Shown: positions 51,365 to 64,000, counted from the first letter of the stretch. The stretch: 64,000 nucleotides of DNA from Desmodesmus armatus (GCA_007449985.2 VIIQ02000001.1:248001-312000), one strand, 5' to 3'. Made by a program: numbers and translations. Notes: a model not told the origin generated them from the letters alone.

Positions 51365-54300
51365 CTTTGCCGGCAATGGCGAGTGATGGGCTATCGAACC
51401 TGCACCGATATAGCTTTCAGAATGAATTGGTAACACTGGCGCTGTGAGAAGGCCGACGGGGTCGATCTCTGTGCAGCCAAATGCGGCGATGCTGTGTCAA
51501 GCAGCAGCAACCAGAGCTTCCCACTCTTGTAGTTAGCGAGCAAGATGAGTGAAAATGACGTTTCGTTATCACATGGAAAAACACCTGACGGTCACAATGA
51601 GGGTTTAATGTGCACATGTCGGAACAAATTGGTTGGCAAACAAGAAAGATACAGTGGTAGCTGGTAACTGGACAAATCATAGGCAAGAGCATTCAGCTCA
51701 CCAAGACGTCGATCGAAGGGTGTGTTCACTCCCCCCCCCCCCCCCCCCCCCCCTCAGAGGGCCTGCCTGGCCCCACCCCACATGTGTACACTGTGGCAAT
51801 GTACCACAGTATAGATGCAGCCACAATGCTGCAGGCCTCCGTAACCACCACTTACCTCCTGTTGGCACGAGTGACTGCCTTGTCAACAACCAGCCTCACT
51901 CTGGCCTGCCACGTTGACAAGCAGACTCACTGCAGGCCCCGCCAGTGCCCACTTGGTGCAAGTTGTTGGCGGTGTCTTGATTTTGTTGCAGTTGGTGCAT
52001 GACGCGTCAGGTGCATGTGGAAGTCAGTTGAAGCTGCACGTGTGTACCAGCTGCGCGCTGCAGCTGCTGGAGCCCCTGAAGCTGCCGTGCTGCGTAAGCT
52101 GGGTCAACCTAGTTTTGCCTGTTGCAAGGCCAGGCGTATGTGTGTTTGTGTTGTAAAAAGTCTCCTCTCGCAGTTGTGTGTGTTGCCGTCATTCTAGGCT
52201 GATTGACCAGCCTGTTTTTTGAAATCTGTGTCGTCTGGCTGAAGGCATTCTCTCTGTACTGACTGTGTTGCTGCAGCAATCCGCCTTGTTCATGTCCAGC
52301 ACCGACGTCCTTACATTAATGCAACAAATCCCATGTCCATCTGACAAGTTGTGATGGGCTGCAAGGGAAGAGTGACACGTAAAACAAAAAAAAGTGACCC
52401 TGGGCGTCTTGAGAAATCAACTGATGAGTACAGACTGATACATACAGACTGATACAACCAGAACGAATCAAAGCTACACCACACACAGGCTGCAGAACAA
52501 CAGCACCATGGTGGGTGGCAAAAGCTCAGCTGCAGAGCCCAGCAAATTGTACTGGCGATGCAGCTTCCATTCTTGTTCGCTGAAAGCTGCAGGGCCTCAA
52601 CCCATTGTGGCCAAGGAAGTGCGGCCACCAAAAAAGTGCCGCCGCCAAAGTATAACCGCACCTCCTACATCAGCCATGCGTCCTTGCATGGTGTGGAGCA
52701 TAGGTGCACACACACACCATGCACGGTCGCCACCACGGCCACGTCTACGAACAACGGCACGTGTCGACACCGAGTTTGGCTCAAGCTCGGGTGTCTTACA
52801 CACCATCATTCACGCACGCGCACACTCTGCAGGTGTCCACGTTGGACACTCAGCTTTAGGGCACGATAAAAAGCTACGATCAGCCGCATCAAGACGCACA
52901 CGTGCACAATTGGCCACCCACCCACCCACCCACAGCAACCCCTCCGCCATGCGCTTGGGCAGTGGCTGTACTCATTCCAACTGGTGCTTCTGATGGCATG
53001 AGCGGCTTTGCAGATGTGTGACAGGAGAGACACTTGGACACAACTGACACACAGGAGCACATCAGCCCAATGTGCAGGCCCGGCAGATGGCCAAATTGGG
53101 CCCGGCAGACGCCCAACTTGCAGTTTGAAACTGCAGCAACTTCTGCACAATGAGGGCAAGGACAAGTGGGGGCGACTGAGATACATACGCCCGTGAGATA
53201 CCAGTTTCCATCGTATTCCCTGTGTCACCACAATGCACACACAAGTAGGGAAGGTGGGCATGCTTGGCACTGAGACACGCGTGAGCTGTTGACAAGACCG
53301 GTGTGTATCAGTGCGTAATGTGACACTTGCGATGGGCTGCGCTCTGCCAATCACAATGATTATCTTTCAAAGTCGCTGACTGTGGTGTTGGCTGCACAAA
53401 CAGGCAGCGAAGGGTCTATTGAGAGGACCCCGGCAACATATGTTGGTGGATCCCTCCCACAGCATAGAGCATGCCAAGGACATCCAACACGGTGGATCTC
53501 TCCCACAGCATAGAACAGCCTACAACCACAAAATCACTAGGCAACATGTAACAATAATCAAATAGGGACGGCAAACTAAACAAAAGCAGACACTACAAGT
53601 GGTTGTGTTCCAAAGCAGTCGCACAAACCAGGTTGATCGTAGATGGGTTCATAGCACAGCATCTCCTGCATAGCAGCAACAGTGCAGGGCGCATGCATGC
53701 CAATCAGCACTGCTGGTCATGGGTTGAGGCATATAGCCTGCCTGGCTGTGTTGATCCTGGGCACAAAGCAACGACCCAACAACCTCTAGGTAAATGGACA
53801 CTGAAGAACGCGCCCAGGTGCTTCGCCCCAGCCCACAACGCGATTGACAACAATCAAGCACACAACGCTAAGTGCAGTCCTTGGCAAAAGCACCCACCCA
53901 TCAATGTAGCAAGACGAGCGGCACCAGCACCGCTTTCCAACCCGACCGCTGAAACGTTTGCAAGCAGACAGCCCTTTCGAGACAGGATCTTCGCGCGCAT
54001 GCATGGGCAGGGAGCCCACAAGCAGGCGACCACGCAGGGCTACACTGCTGCTCATGCTTGTCCTTTAGCTCAACGGTGTGGCTCCCTCACCGCCACTCAC
54101 AACCACCAACGACAGCTGTGAGATGTGGCTCCTTATCGCCACTCCGAACCACACCAACGCCATCATCCAACCACCCATCCCTGTTCAAAATCAATGCAAC
54201 AAACACGTCTTTTCACCAGTGCCTCACTGCCGATGATTCACCACTGGTCAACCTCGCACTGGCAAACACAGGCGCGAACCACCAATCCCAGGACAGCGCC

Positions 54301-57300
54301 GCTGTCGGCCCACAAATTCGGAGCGGGGCAGTACAACATGGTCAGCGCAGCACTGCCTTCAACACACCTGCCATGACCTGACAGGCACGCACCAGCAGCG
54401 CAGCGAGGAAGCACTTGGCGCGCATTTTACCTGTTGCGAGGTCGCCTGTAGGAGTTGAGTGACGAGGGGCACACGGCTGCTGCCTGCGATGCCGCCCCCA
54501 CACAATGGACCCGCACTTGGCACCGTGCCATGGCATGCACATAGCGCATGTGAGCTCAGTGTGTGCGGCTGCTATCTGCAAACTGCAAAACACCACCCTG
54601 CAGAAACCCCAACACTGCTTACCTCTTGTACCAAGTTTCTGGACTCAGTACAAGAGGTCAACAGTCCTGGCATTTCTGCAGTAAGAAGCAGACATGGGAG
54701 GCTCCCAGCCTTATTTGAACCCACCAAAAAGGCATGTTTGCCGTGTCGTCCGTTTGGCTATGCTGGTACAGCAGGCCACAGCCCAGTGCAAAATGCTTTT
54801 GACAAACGAGGCCCAAGTCACACTAAACAAAACTGACACCGACAACCTACGAAAGTGCCCAAAATGTACAGTAACCCGAAAATCGTGACAGAATTGTCAC
54901 GGCAGTGTGCGCGACTGCCTGCGATAATGCACGCAGGAACAGTGCGCGCACACAGAACCCACCCCACACTTCTCAGCATGTACAGCTGTGGCTGCAGGCG
55001 CCACACCTACAGCCGACACGAAGAGTTTGCCTTGACTGCAGTGCATCCCTTGTGCTGCCCACATGCATCGTGCATTCAGGGATACCCTGAGGCTAAAACT
55101 GGGTGCTTGGGTCAACAGCACCCTCCAGTACACAACAGCGTTGCAACCCCACTGCACCCTGCCTGCCTGCCAGCAGGCAGCAGCAGCAGGTACGCTGCAA
55201 CTATGCTCAGCATAGCAAAGGTTGACCTCCCGTAAATCACACCATCAGTGCTCCCAGCCTCCTTGACCCTGATGCTGTCTGACAGTTCTGTCTGGGGAAC
55301 TGTCTGTGATCCCACCCTGTTGCCGATCCTCAGAAGACGCTGTCAATGCACCTGCGGCTCGACCCAGCGGAAGGTGCATGCAGCACAGTGCCTGGCACAC
55401 AGGCACAAGTTGACCGTTGTCCATTTTGTGAGGGATCCACACGGCATGCGCGCAGCCTGCACTCCCGAGTGCCACACAGAATGCACACCATACCCCAACA
55501 GCAAAAGCGCAGCAGGGGGAAGTCTACGTCAAGCAAGCCAGACCGAGCTACATTCATTGAGTCCAACCAGGTGTCGTGCATTGTGCAATCAGGAACTCAA
55601 CCCCTCCGAGCTGCTGGAGCCAGAGGGGTTTAGGGTTCAACCCCAAACCCTTTTCCCAAAACCCTGAGTCTTGAAGCCACCGTCACGGCAGAGAAGCCAC
55701 CGCCCCACGCCACCACAAACAGTCTCGACAGCTCAGCGGTGTCTGCAGCCATACATCCCGCCCCCAGGAAGGTGCACAACCTGTTGCGCCATGGAAGACA
55801 CTTCATGCCAGTGTGTTGCCACCAACCATGTATTTCTATGGGCCCACAAGCCGTCAAACCACACCGTGATCCAGCCCTAGCGGCCAATGACACACACACA
55901 AGCACCACAGCAGTACCGATGACACAAATGAGATACAAATGCACCCGCCCCTGACACCGCCACAGCCACCACCACCGCTGCCAACCATTACCATGCAACA
56001 GACGCCACCAGCACCCCTGTGTGCATGCAGTGCACCAGCATAGGGATGCCAAGGGCAGGACCTTCTGTGACCATGCATGCAGGAGACACCAAAAGTGTAC
56101 ACACCTGGCCACAAATCGGCGTGCTGATGTCTGTTGAGCACCCAGGGCACTCTGTGCTGTGCAGCCCCCGTCCCAGATCCCCCCCCTACACAAAAGCATG
56201 CATGCACTCCAAGCCTGCAACCTCGATACCAATGCGCAACGCGCACACAAACACACCCCTGGTCCCATACCAACACATGCGCACACAAGTGCGTATCGAA
56301 CACACTTTTGGGCCTGTCGTCATGACATGCACTTGAAGGTTGTAACTCATGTGTTCAACACACTCAAAACTGTCCTGCATCACAGGGAGTAAACTCCCTT
56401 ATCCGCATGGACAGCACAACAGGGACAGACGGGGGCTGCGACTGCCCTGTGACGATAGCGCACGCGTCACTATGCCTTGCCTCCAGCCCATGCAACAAGG
56501 AACTAATGCCCTCTAGTGAGCGCAGGGGACGTTGTGGCATGCGCCGGTGGCAAAGATCACAAGGTCATTGACAATGAAGGCCTGCCGCCCTCTATGGCGG
56601 CAGTTGACTGACCCCATCCCACACAGCTTTGGTGGTGTGGTGTCCTGCTGGCTAGCAGGCTTCCCAAGGACAACAAGATGACACATGTGAGAAGCCGGTG
56701 GTCTCGGCTCCTCAACTTCACATACACAAACATGCAAGCACAGCTTCACAGCAGACACAAGCCCTTTCGAAGCGGGGCTTGGGGCCTCATTCCTCAACGT
56801 GACCAAATGCCGCTGTAAGCCCGTGCCTACAGCGAACAAACCAGTGCCTATTGTAGCCGTGGCAGCACAATTCATATGCATTCCAAAAAAAAAATAATCA
56901 ACACGACACTAGTAGACCACGCCGCCAGTTGGCAGGAACGTGGCAGCTGGGGTGCTTGCCCATATGTAGACACATACGTTGGTGAATTCAAACAGAACAC
57001 GTGGCTGCCTGGATCCGAAAACAACCCAGCATCCAAAGCACAAGTCCACCACGTCACGCTGGGCTTTGGTACGCCAATTGTATGCCAGATTGCACCACCG
57101 GCGGCTGCAGAACCATACTGCAGCAGTAGCCCTGAGGTGGGCTCACAGACAACCTACACAACACACCGTTGTCAAACCAACACAGCGACAGGGCGACAGT
57201 ACTGGGTTGGGCTTGCGGCGGGCACCTCAAAAGACAACAGACTCGCCTGTGTGCGCATCATGGCTGTAGAGGGAAACAGCCTCACGCACCACTTCAGAGC

Positions 57301-57509
57301 GCTGTTGCGCAACACAGCTGCGAGCACAAGCGAACTACAAGGTACCAGGCCACACGTCAGCGCAACACAGACCAGGCAGTGGCCCGGTGAACCAGATATG
57401 CAGTAGACCAAGCACTCCACACATCTCACCCAAGCGCACAGCCATTAGGACACATGCAGGATCAGAAACAGATGGCCACTGTGCCACAAGACCGGATGGA
57501 CTTGAGTCC
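51365..57509. other. 6.1 kb without a supported gene
   Basis: The left end must contain the Rh promoter. A 23-base C run is at 51731-51753. The plus strand is C/A-rich from about 52500 on, as in minus-strand introns and UTRs here, so part may be the 3' UTR of the neighbouring membrane-protein gene or an unrecognised fast-evolving gene. Open frames such as 56513-56881 (minus) have no recognisable motif. Confidence 0.35.
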
Positions 57510-60143
57510 TCAAAGCCCTGACAGCTTGCCACCAGCAGCCCAGCAGCCTTGCGATAAGTGCCGGGCCAAGAACGAGCGCCGTGCTGACAGCTCAAGACGC
57601 ACCAGCGTTGTTGTGGGTGCCCAAAGGCCAAACACCAGCAGCTGCACCGCATAGAGCACCATCCCAAACCCACTGCTGCCGCTGTTCAGCACAGTGGTGA
57701 GCAACGCCGTCACATGGATCAGTTGCATGGGGAGGTAAGCGGACACACGCACCATCAACGCGAGCAGCAGGAAGGCCTGCGCAGTTCCCACCGCGAGCAA
57801 CACATTCGCAGCTTGTGCGGTCTGCGGCGACTCCCGCAAGAACGACAGCCAAGACGGCTGCTGCTCAACAGGCACCCCAGGGAAACCACTGCCGGGCTGG
57901 ATAGCCACAAGCCCTGATACCATCGCCACCTTGCCCACAAAAATCAGCTGCTCCCGCCATTTCCTGTAGGTCTTGGGAGCAACCAGCACCAGCACGGCGG
58001 ACGTCAGCAGGACGGATATGAGCGACAGCAGCAGGACCAACTGCAGGAGGGCCAGCAGAGACAGTTGCTCCTGCGCAGCTGCTGCTGTTGCCTGCGCAGA
58101 TGCTGCATGTGCAGCAGTTGCGCTGCTGGTGTCGCTGTGCGCTGCTGCCCACACACCAGAGCAGCCGGCCAGAGAGAACCACACATCCAGCAGGCCTGCA
58201 CATGGACACGAGGGTGGCAGCCAGAGTCATGGACATGGAGGAGGCGAGGGCGGAGGTAGCTGGGGTGAGGAATGACAGAGGGGCAAAACAATGTGCCAAG
58301 GAGCTGATAGTTGATGAACAGACAGCAGATAAACCAAGGGACTACATCCCTTGTAGCACACGCCAACTACCCACCCACGCACTACATGCTTTGTGTCAGG
58401 TTCCGGCATCCAGGGCCAGAACTCCCTGCTGCCGCCCCCCTCCTGACAACAGCCCTTACCTCTGCCGTGCTGGCTCCTACAAGAGAAGTGCTGCTCAAGG
58501 GCAGCATCAGCAAACTGCAATGGCCGGAGCTTGCTCATGTACACCCAGCCTACACTGGCACAACCAGCAAGCAGCAGCGGCCACTGCATGTATACGGGGC
58601 TGCCGCCCACGATACGCCCACAGGCCCTGCACGACAAGCAGCACAACAGTGGTGACTTTGGGTGTAACAGTGTGTGAATGCAGCTGAGCAAGGTGTCAAC
58701 AGTGTATTGCTTTCAGAGAGTTTTTTCTTTTGAATGTATAGGGGGGGGGGGGGGGGGGGGGGGGGGCGGACCCCCACCGGCAGAGAGTGTGGTGAGTGAC
58801 ATGAGCTGATACATGATGCTGCCGGTGGCTGTGGGGACACAGGAGGGCGGTGAGGGGAGCTGGCAGCGAATGATGCAGGACGCAGGACAGCAGGAACAGT
58901 GCAGGACCATGACTGTGTGCAGGACAGCAGGCATGCAGGGTTGTGTTGTCCTATGGGACACGCAGCTATCACAGGCCTCAACTAGGGTCAGAGGGCACTT
59001 TGCCTGGTAGGTGTTTTGTACCAGGCAAAGTGCTGGACCCAAGAGGGATGCTGGCCCGCTGGACGCAGAACGGTTGCTGTTGTCAACTGCAGGCCGTGAT
59101 CATACATCATGCAGGAGGGGTACACCTCGTACCTTGGCTGCCAATAGCACGAGGCAGCACAACAGGTTGGACAGCAGCGCGCAGGCAAACATGCGCGTCT
59201 GGTACCCAGGCTGCAGCATCCTGGCCTGCTCATGCTGCAGGAGGTCTTGATCAAACCGTGTGCTGGGCGCCTTGCTGCTTGCTGCCTGCATGCGCTGCTG
59301 CTCTGCGAAGCGCGCCTGCGCTGCTGCTTTCTGCGCCGACACGTCATCGACGTCGACTGTGCTCTCAGCGCTGCTTGCAGGAGCTGCCGGCTGCACTGGC
59401 ACCTCCTCCTGCTCTTGCCTCTGCTGCTGCTCGTGCTGAGCCTTGGTCGTGTGCGTGGGCTCTGCGTGCCCTGCACTCTGCATGGCTGCATGGCAGCAGG
59501 AGGAGTCTGTGCTGACACCACCATGGCTTGCACAGGGCGCTGCAACCTCCCCAGAGCTAGGGGTGCTGCTGCAGCCTATGCCAGCACCATCACCACTGCT
59601 GCAGTGGCTGAGGGCTGGATCTGTGTCCCTGCTGCAGCACGGTGACGAGTGGAGCTGCTCCTCCATGCTCAAGCCAGTGTCTCCAGCAGCACATGCTGCC
59701 TCTAGCTCCAGCTCAAGGCACGGCTGCTCGTGTGGTGCTGAATCTTCATCTTGCTCGCACACCCATCGCTGGCACTTTATGAGCTGCTCCTGCTGCGGCT
59801 CAACAGGATCGCTGGGACAGAACTTGTGCTGTCTCTTGCGCCGACTGTGCTGCCGCCAGTGGCTTGCAGGCCAGGCCTGCTGGGGTGCACTGATGGGCTG
59901 CAGAGTACACAACGGGCAACACCAACGACATGCCAGGTTGGCAGGGCAGGTAAAAGTGAAGGTACAGGAACAAGGCACAGCAAGGGCCCTTCCTGCCCTC
60001 ACCTGGAGGCACAGCTGGTCAGCTGCAAACAACTCTCGGAGAAACGGACAGACCTCGTCTTCGACCCCATTGATGGGAGGCCAGACGAAGTGGCAGAGGT
60101 CGAGAGGTCCAGCGAGTCGCCCGTCAATCGCTACTACGGCCAT
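57510..60143 (-). CDS. Unrecognised multi-pass membrane protein
   Basis: Four exons join in phase: 60143-60003, 59897-59133, 58583-58481, 58195-57510 (TGA), giving 564 residues. Start ATG at 60143 (MAVVAIDGRLAGP). Residues about 48-280 are hydrophilic, Cys/Ser/Gln/Glu-rich and probably disordered. Then a hydrophobic stretch MFACALLSNLLCCLVLLAAK, another in exon 3 (WPLLLAGCASVGWVYM), and in exon 4 long hydrophobic segments (LSLLALLQLVLLLSLISVLL, VLLAVGTAQAFLLLALMV, LYAVQLLVFGLW) separated by basic APKTYRKWREQL. This suggests five or six membrane helices with a large soluble N-terminal region. I do not recognise the family. Lineage-specific by appearance, but that is not tested. Confidence 0.65.
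58741..58766 (+). repeat. Poly-G tract (26 G)
   Basis: Homopolymer in the intron between exons 2 and 3 of the membrane-protein gene; it is a C run on the sense strand. Runs of this length are often misassembled in length. Confidence 0.95.
58991..59040. repeat. Intronic inverted repeat, perfect 15-bp stem
   Basis: GCACTTTGCCTGGTA (58995-59009) and its exact reverse complement (59019-59033) flank a 9-nt loop. Outside the stem, GGGTC and GACCC extend the pairing after a short bulge. It lies in the intron between exons 2 and 3 of the membrane-protein gene. Confidence 0.85.
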
Positions 60144-61858
60144 GCCTGCATTGCGTGTGTGAAAAGACAAAAGACAAACAAGATGATGATGATGTGCACC
60201 ATAAGAAGCTCAGCGTGTCACAAGAGCGCCAGAATGAAAAAGATTAGGCAAGTCACAAAACACACAAACACAAACTCGTCTCACATAAAAATGTCTCATA
60301 TATCTTTTCTCCTTGATTCACGTGGTGGTGGGGCCCGAGCTGGTTCTGATCAGCCAAACGACATGCATAAACTTTGGAATCAGCTTAGCCTTCACAGTAT
60401 CGTCACGGAACATTTGCACTCTCCGGCCGAGAGTCCGTGAACCAGCGTGACGGTGACACAGCTCGACAACAGGTCACACACATCGTCACGTCATACCTGG
60501 GAGCACAGGATACATGACAGAGCGCGGGTCCCACCCATCACACGCCAGTCTGGAAATAATACAGAGCAATCAGGCACACGCGTCTGCTGGATGGTCCACA
60601 ATGGGGGGTAGCTAAGGGGTTGGCTTTGTAACCACACACTGTGCAGAAAGAGACGAGGCCAAGGTCAGCAAGCCACCTGTATTTTCTGGCAAAGGCCTTG
60701 GCATGCTTGCTGGCCACTGATGAGGGACCAACAAGAAGGGGCTGAAATAGCTTTGATACGACTGTACGTCAGCAGGGAGACCTGCTACTTTGAAAGAATG
60801 GCCGTTTCTTGCCTCAATGCACGTTGTGTTGTGGAGACCGCTGGGTCACATGCTGTGACGTGCCCTGCAGAACTGATGAGCACCACGCTGGTGTCATGAT
60901 CACAATCTGTACTGTTGTGCGCGCCACGCCGAATTTGTATCAGCCCCAAGTTTTAACATTGGTCTGCTCCAGCAAATTGGTGGCATTCAGAGCATCCTGC
61001 TGTTCTCCCAAAAAGAGGGAGAGGGACAGGGCAATCTTGAGGGTCGCAGGACTGGGGCTGTGACGACGTATCATCGTGCTTCGATGCACAAGGCTCTCCC
61101 CCCTGGCGGCTGATCGAGGCCTCAAAAGTTGAACAATGGAAATCAGGCGGCCAGCCTCCACTTTTACAGCCACTCAACAAAACTCCCACCAAAGGCACAC
61201 GGTGGCATCCACTGCCACAGAAACACACATACATGCCTGCAGCGCAGCCAGTCAAACAATGTCAGATCGTCGCCTGCACCCAGCCTGCCAGTGGTGAAAC
61301 AAAGCACCGGTGCCAAAACAACAACGCTTGCACTTACGTGTCTCAAAAAACAACAGCAACAAGCATCAGGACAGGCCCTGGCGCCGGCAAGACGCAACAG
61401 CACAAGTCTTCCTAAGCAGCCGGGGACCACAACTCAGCCGTCCACATCAACAACTGGCACTACTGCTGGTGGCTGCACTTCAAAAAAACAACGAAGCCCT
61501 CAGCTGGCATGCCCTGCAACTCCGTCGAACTAGCTGGGGGCGGTCCTGCCCATACTTGCTGCTTGCTGCTGCTTACTTCGGACATGTAGCCATGTGCTGA
61601 CAGGGGCAAAAAGCACGCCACAGCCACGACTGCCATCTGTGCCAGATGACAGAGGCCCAGTGTGCTGCAACACACATCAGTCGCCCATTTGCTATGCTGA
61701 TGGACTTCTTCCAGCATGCATGATTGCAAGGCAAGCTAGCAAGGCCTGATTCACATGTCAAACCCCATACGCAGGGCCCCATGCGCATACCTCCTTTCTC
61801 TCCCCTTACCCCTCCCCCGACAGACATATGCAACGACAACGGCCGTTCAAAAAACAAT
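60144..61858 (-). promoter_or_regulatory. Membrane-gene promoter and trigger-factor 3' UTR
   Basis: 1.7 kb between two minus-strand genes. No supported gene. The left part should carry the promoter and 5' UTR of the membrane-protein gene, the right part the 3' UTR of the trigger-factor gene. Confidence 0.4.
61164..61168 (-). terminator. Candidate poly(A) signal TGTAA of trigger-factor gene
   Basis: TGTAA on the minus strand, about 690 bp after the stop codon. Tentative, since the pentamer is frequent. Confidence 0.35.
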
Positions 61859-63942
61859 CTACCGCGCCGCTGGTGCTGCTGCTTCCTGCTGCTGTGGCTG
61901 CCACGGCAAGACGTTGACCTTGAGGTTTTGCTGCAGCCACTGCATGACAGCAGCATACCTGCAGCAGCAACAAACACGCACGTCTTTTGGGAAAGCAGGG
62001 GGGGGGGGCGGTGGGCAGACCCCCAATGACTTGCCACACACAACAGCCGAGAGATCCAACTGTCCGGCAGCCGCAGAAGCTTGTGATTTGAAACAGCCTC
62101 AGGTTTTGGTGACACCACACCTTACTGTACTGTACTACACCGTACCGCACCGTACTGTACCATACTGTACTGTAATCGCCCTGTTCCAAAGTGCCCCCTC
62201 ACCTCAGCTTTTCCGCCATCTCCTGTCTGTACACCTCCTCATCAAAGTCGATGCCATCCTCACGACACTTCTTCTTGGCCTTGGTGACCTGCAGCAGCAG
62301 CAGCGCAACCACCCCAGCAGCAGCACCACCGTTACTAGTGCTTTCATCACTGTTGCTAGCCATGGTTGCATGGTGCTCGCCGCAACCCACCCACTCTTCA
62401 ACAAGCCATCATGCAACCAGCTTGTCAGTTTCAATGCTTGTCAACTCCCAAGTGCATATCAGACAGGCAAGCCTAATGGTAGCCGCTACTGGTCCAGTGG
62501 ACCAGATGACCCACTTCCTCACCATCCTGGCATGCAGCATCAAGGCTTTCCACCGTTGATGACAGGTTGGAGCCGCGGCTATGCCAAACCCCATGCTGTG
62601 GATGCAACCTTAATACGATCATCATCCCCCCCCCCTGATTCCCAAATCCCAGTTCCCAACTCCCAAAAGAAGTGACACCATTCCCCCTCAAAGCTGACCC
62701 CCCCCCCCCCCAAACCCAACCAACCCCCTCACCTCATCGTCTAGCCCCTCCATCTCCACATTCAGCTGCTGCTCCTCAGCAATGGCATCAGTAGCCAGCA
62801 CATACTTGCAACGCTCCTGAAGCCCTGCACGCCTGCACACCAACAGCAGCAGCAGCAGCAACAGCAGCAACAGCAGCAGCGAAGATTGCACAAGTTCAGA
62901 GATTGTGATCACTCCAAACCATTTCAGCTGGAACTTGACATCCCAACAATGTCATAGAGTTGCAATTGTGTGCAAGCATACATACAAATGGCCACGCCTC
63001 AGCTTCGGCTCGCCTCAAATGCAACTCACAACTCCAATCCAGCAGCTCAAACGTGACCAACTGAACCGCCTTGGGTGTCAGGGTTCAGAGTATTGGTGTC
63101 AAGGCGAGCATATGCCACACATTTCACACAAGTAGAGCATCACCCAGCCACTCATTCTTCTTTTGCTTCAATGAAGCCCTTCAGTGCCTCCTCAGTCATG
63201 CCTTCGTCCTTCGGGGCTGCTCTGGTGGGTGCTAGGCACACCCATTTACAAAAAAATGCTACTGAAATCATCGGCTGGCTTGCGGGTGATCTCGATCGCC
63301 CCCACACCTGACCTGAGAAACTGGGGTACGACAAGTTGAAGGTCCTTTGGGACACCCTCAAGAGCCCTTGGCTCGCTGGCTAGTGCCGAGGTTTGGGAAA
63401 ATCCCCTCCCAAAATTACTGTACTGTACTGTACTGTACTGTTTGATGTTACTCAGTGAACTATTGCTATTTAGCCACCTGGCTATTTAGCCACCTGGCTC
63501 ACTTTACTGCGGTAGCAGAGCCTCTCACTCACTCTGCCTCAATGAATCCCTCCAGTGCCTCCTCAATGAGCTCAGGGTTGAACCCTCCACATCCTTAGGC
63601 CAGGCCCAGTGCTCTTGCAGCCCAAGTGACTCCTCAAGATCAATCAACTGACCCGCCTTGCGGGCAAGGGTTTACGGTCTGGGGTTTGAGGTAAAGGTGA
63701 ACACATGCCACACGTCACTGCATTTACATGGGGCATACATAGCAGAACCTCCCACTCACTCTGCCCCCCACTCACTCTGCCTCAATGAAGCCCTCCAGTG
63801 CCTCCTGAGTAAGTTGCTCCTCCACATCCTCAGGCCGTGCCAGGCCCTTCTGCACCAGCTCCAGCAGCTTGGCCTGGTACTCCTTTTCGGCTTGGGCACG
63901 CAGCAGCGCCTCGGGCACGGGGCTGGCCACACACGCTGACAC
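61859..63942 (-). CDS. TIG1: Trigger-factor-like chaperone, C-terminal part
   Basis: Four exons, 63942-63776, 62832-62733, 62288-62203 and 61958-61859 (TAG), join in phase and give the last 150 residues; the 5' exons lie beyond the window. The pattern fits the helical C-terminal chaperone domain of bacterial trigger factor: VPEALLRAQAEKEYQAKLLELV, then RCKYVLATDAIAEEQQLNV, GIDFDEEVYRQEMAEKLRYAAV and MQWLQQNLKVNVLPW, matching the bacterial order of arm helices and the closing AL-L-NAKV-type segment. In plants and algae the nuclear-encoded homologue works in the chloroplast on nascent chains. The ribosome-binding and PPIase domains are not visible, so the call rests on the C-terminal pattern alone. 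Confidence 0.72.
62118..62177. repeat. Degenerate ACTGT microsatellite
   Basis: Runs of ACTGT/ACCGT pentamers in a trigger-factor intron; a purer copy of the same repeat lies at 63416-63441. Confidence 0.8.
63063..63835 (-). repeat. Three copies of a trigger-factor exon end
   Basis: The exon end encoding EEALEGFIEAE with its donor (real exon ends at 63776) recurs at about 63520-63600 and 63150-63215. The copies read EEALEGFIEAE and EEALKGFIEAKEE. Adjacent intron sequence (ACCGCCTTG...ATGCCACAC at about 63063-63115 and 63652-63710) is duplicated as well, showing units of several hundred bp. Confidence 0.85.
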
Positions 63943-64000
63943 CTGAAGGGGAGAGAACAGAGAAGGAATTCAGTAGGTGCAGGTACGTAGATGCAGTGGG

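Noticed and set aside
56513..56881. 122-codon minus-strand ORF in the 6-kb gap
   Set aside because: No motif, no supporting splice partners; kept as unassigned.

Overview
This is nuclear DNA from a eukaryote, most likely a chlorophycean green alga of the Chlamydomonas/Volvox/Haematococcus group. Reasons: every recognisable gene is cut by many short GT-AG introns with algal-type phase joins; proteins carry long Ala/Gln/Gly low-complexity runs encoded by GCA/CAG repeats; there is a plastid m-type thioredoxin, a PTB-type phosphate transporter and an Rh-type channel; and TGTAA, the usual chlorophycean poly(A) signal, lies downstream of several genes. Species cannot be fixed from the sequence. Exon coordinates below were read by hand from splice motifs, phase and conserved protein sequence and may be off by a base or two.

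Layout. (1) 1-4713, plus: 3' part of a leucine-rich-repeat protein gene. (2) 5334-12195, plus: JmjN/JmjC/C5HC2 histone demethylase-like gene, 10 exons. (3) 14238-20088, minus: Rv2258c-type SAM-dependent methyltransferase. (4) 20308-21389, plus: plastid thioredoxin m, divergent from the methyltransferase with only 219 bp between start codons. (5) 22850-29929, plus: PiT/PTB phosphate transporter, 19 exons including an 11-nt microexon. (6) 32508-39756, plus: BTB protein whose BTB fold is split by about 370 low-complexity residues. (7) 46335-51364, minus: Rh-family ammonium/CO2 channel, 11 exons. (8) 57510-60143, minus: unrecognised multi-pass membrane protein. (9) 61859-63942 and beyond the window, minus: C-terminal part of a trigger-factor-like chaperone. 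The stretches 39757-46334 and 51365-57509 hold no gene I can support apart from two doubtful exons. The genes do not form a pathway; this is ordinary mixed gene content.

The most striking pattern is structural. In most of the long genes, small tandem duplications copy an exon edge together with its splice site into the neighbouring intron (LRR, methyltransferase, phosphate transporter, BTB gene, trigger factor), in the BTB gene as a 235-bp unit repeated about five times. Three introns carry near-perfect inverted repeats with arms of about 70, 62 and 15 nt. Three conserved reading frames break by exactly one base, each in a short C/G run of the sense strand, which points to base-calling or consensus error rather than pseudogenes.
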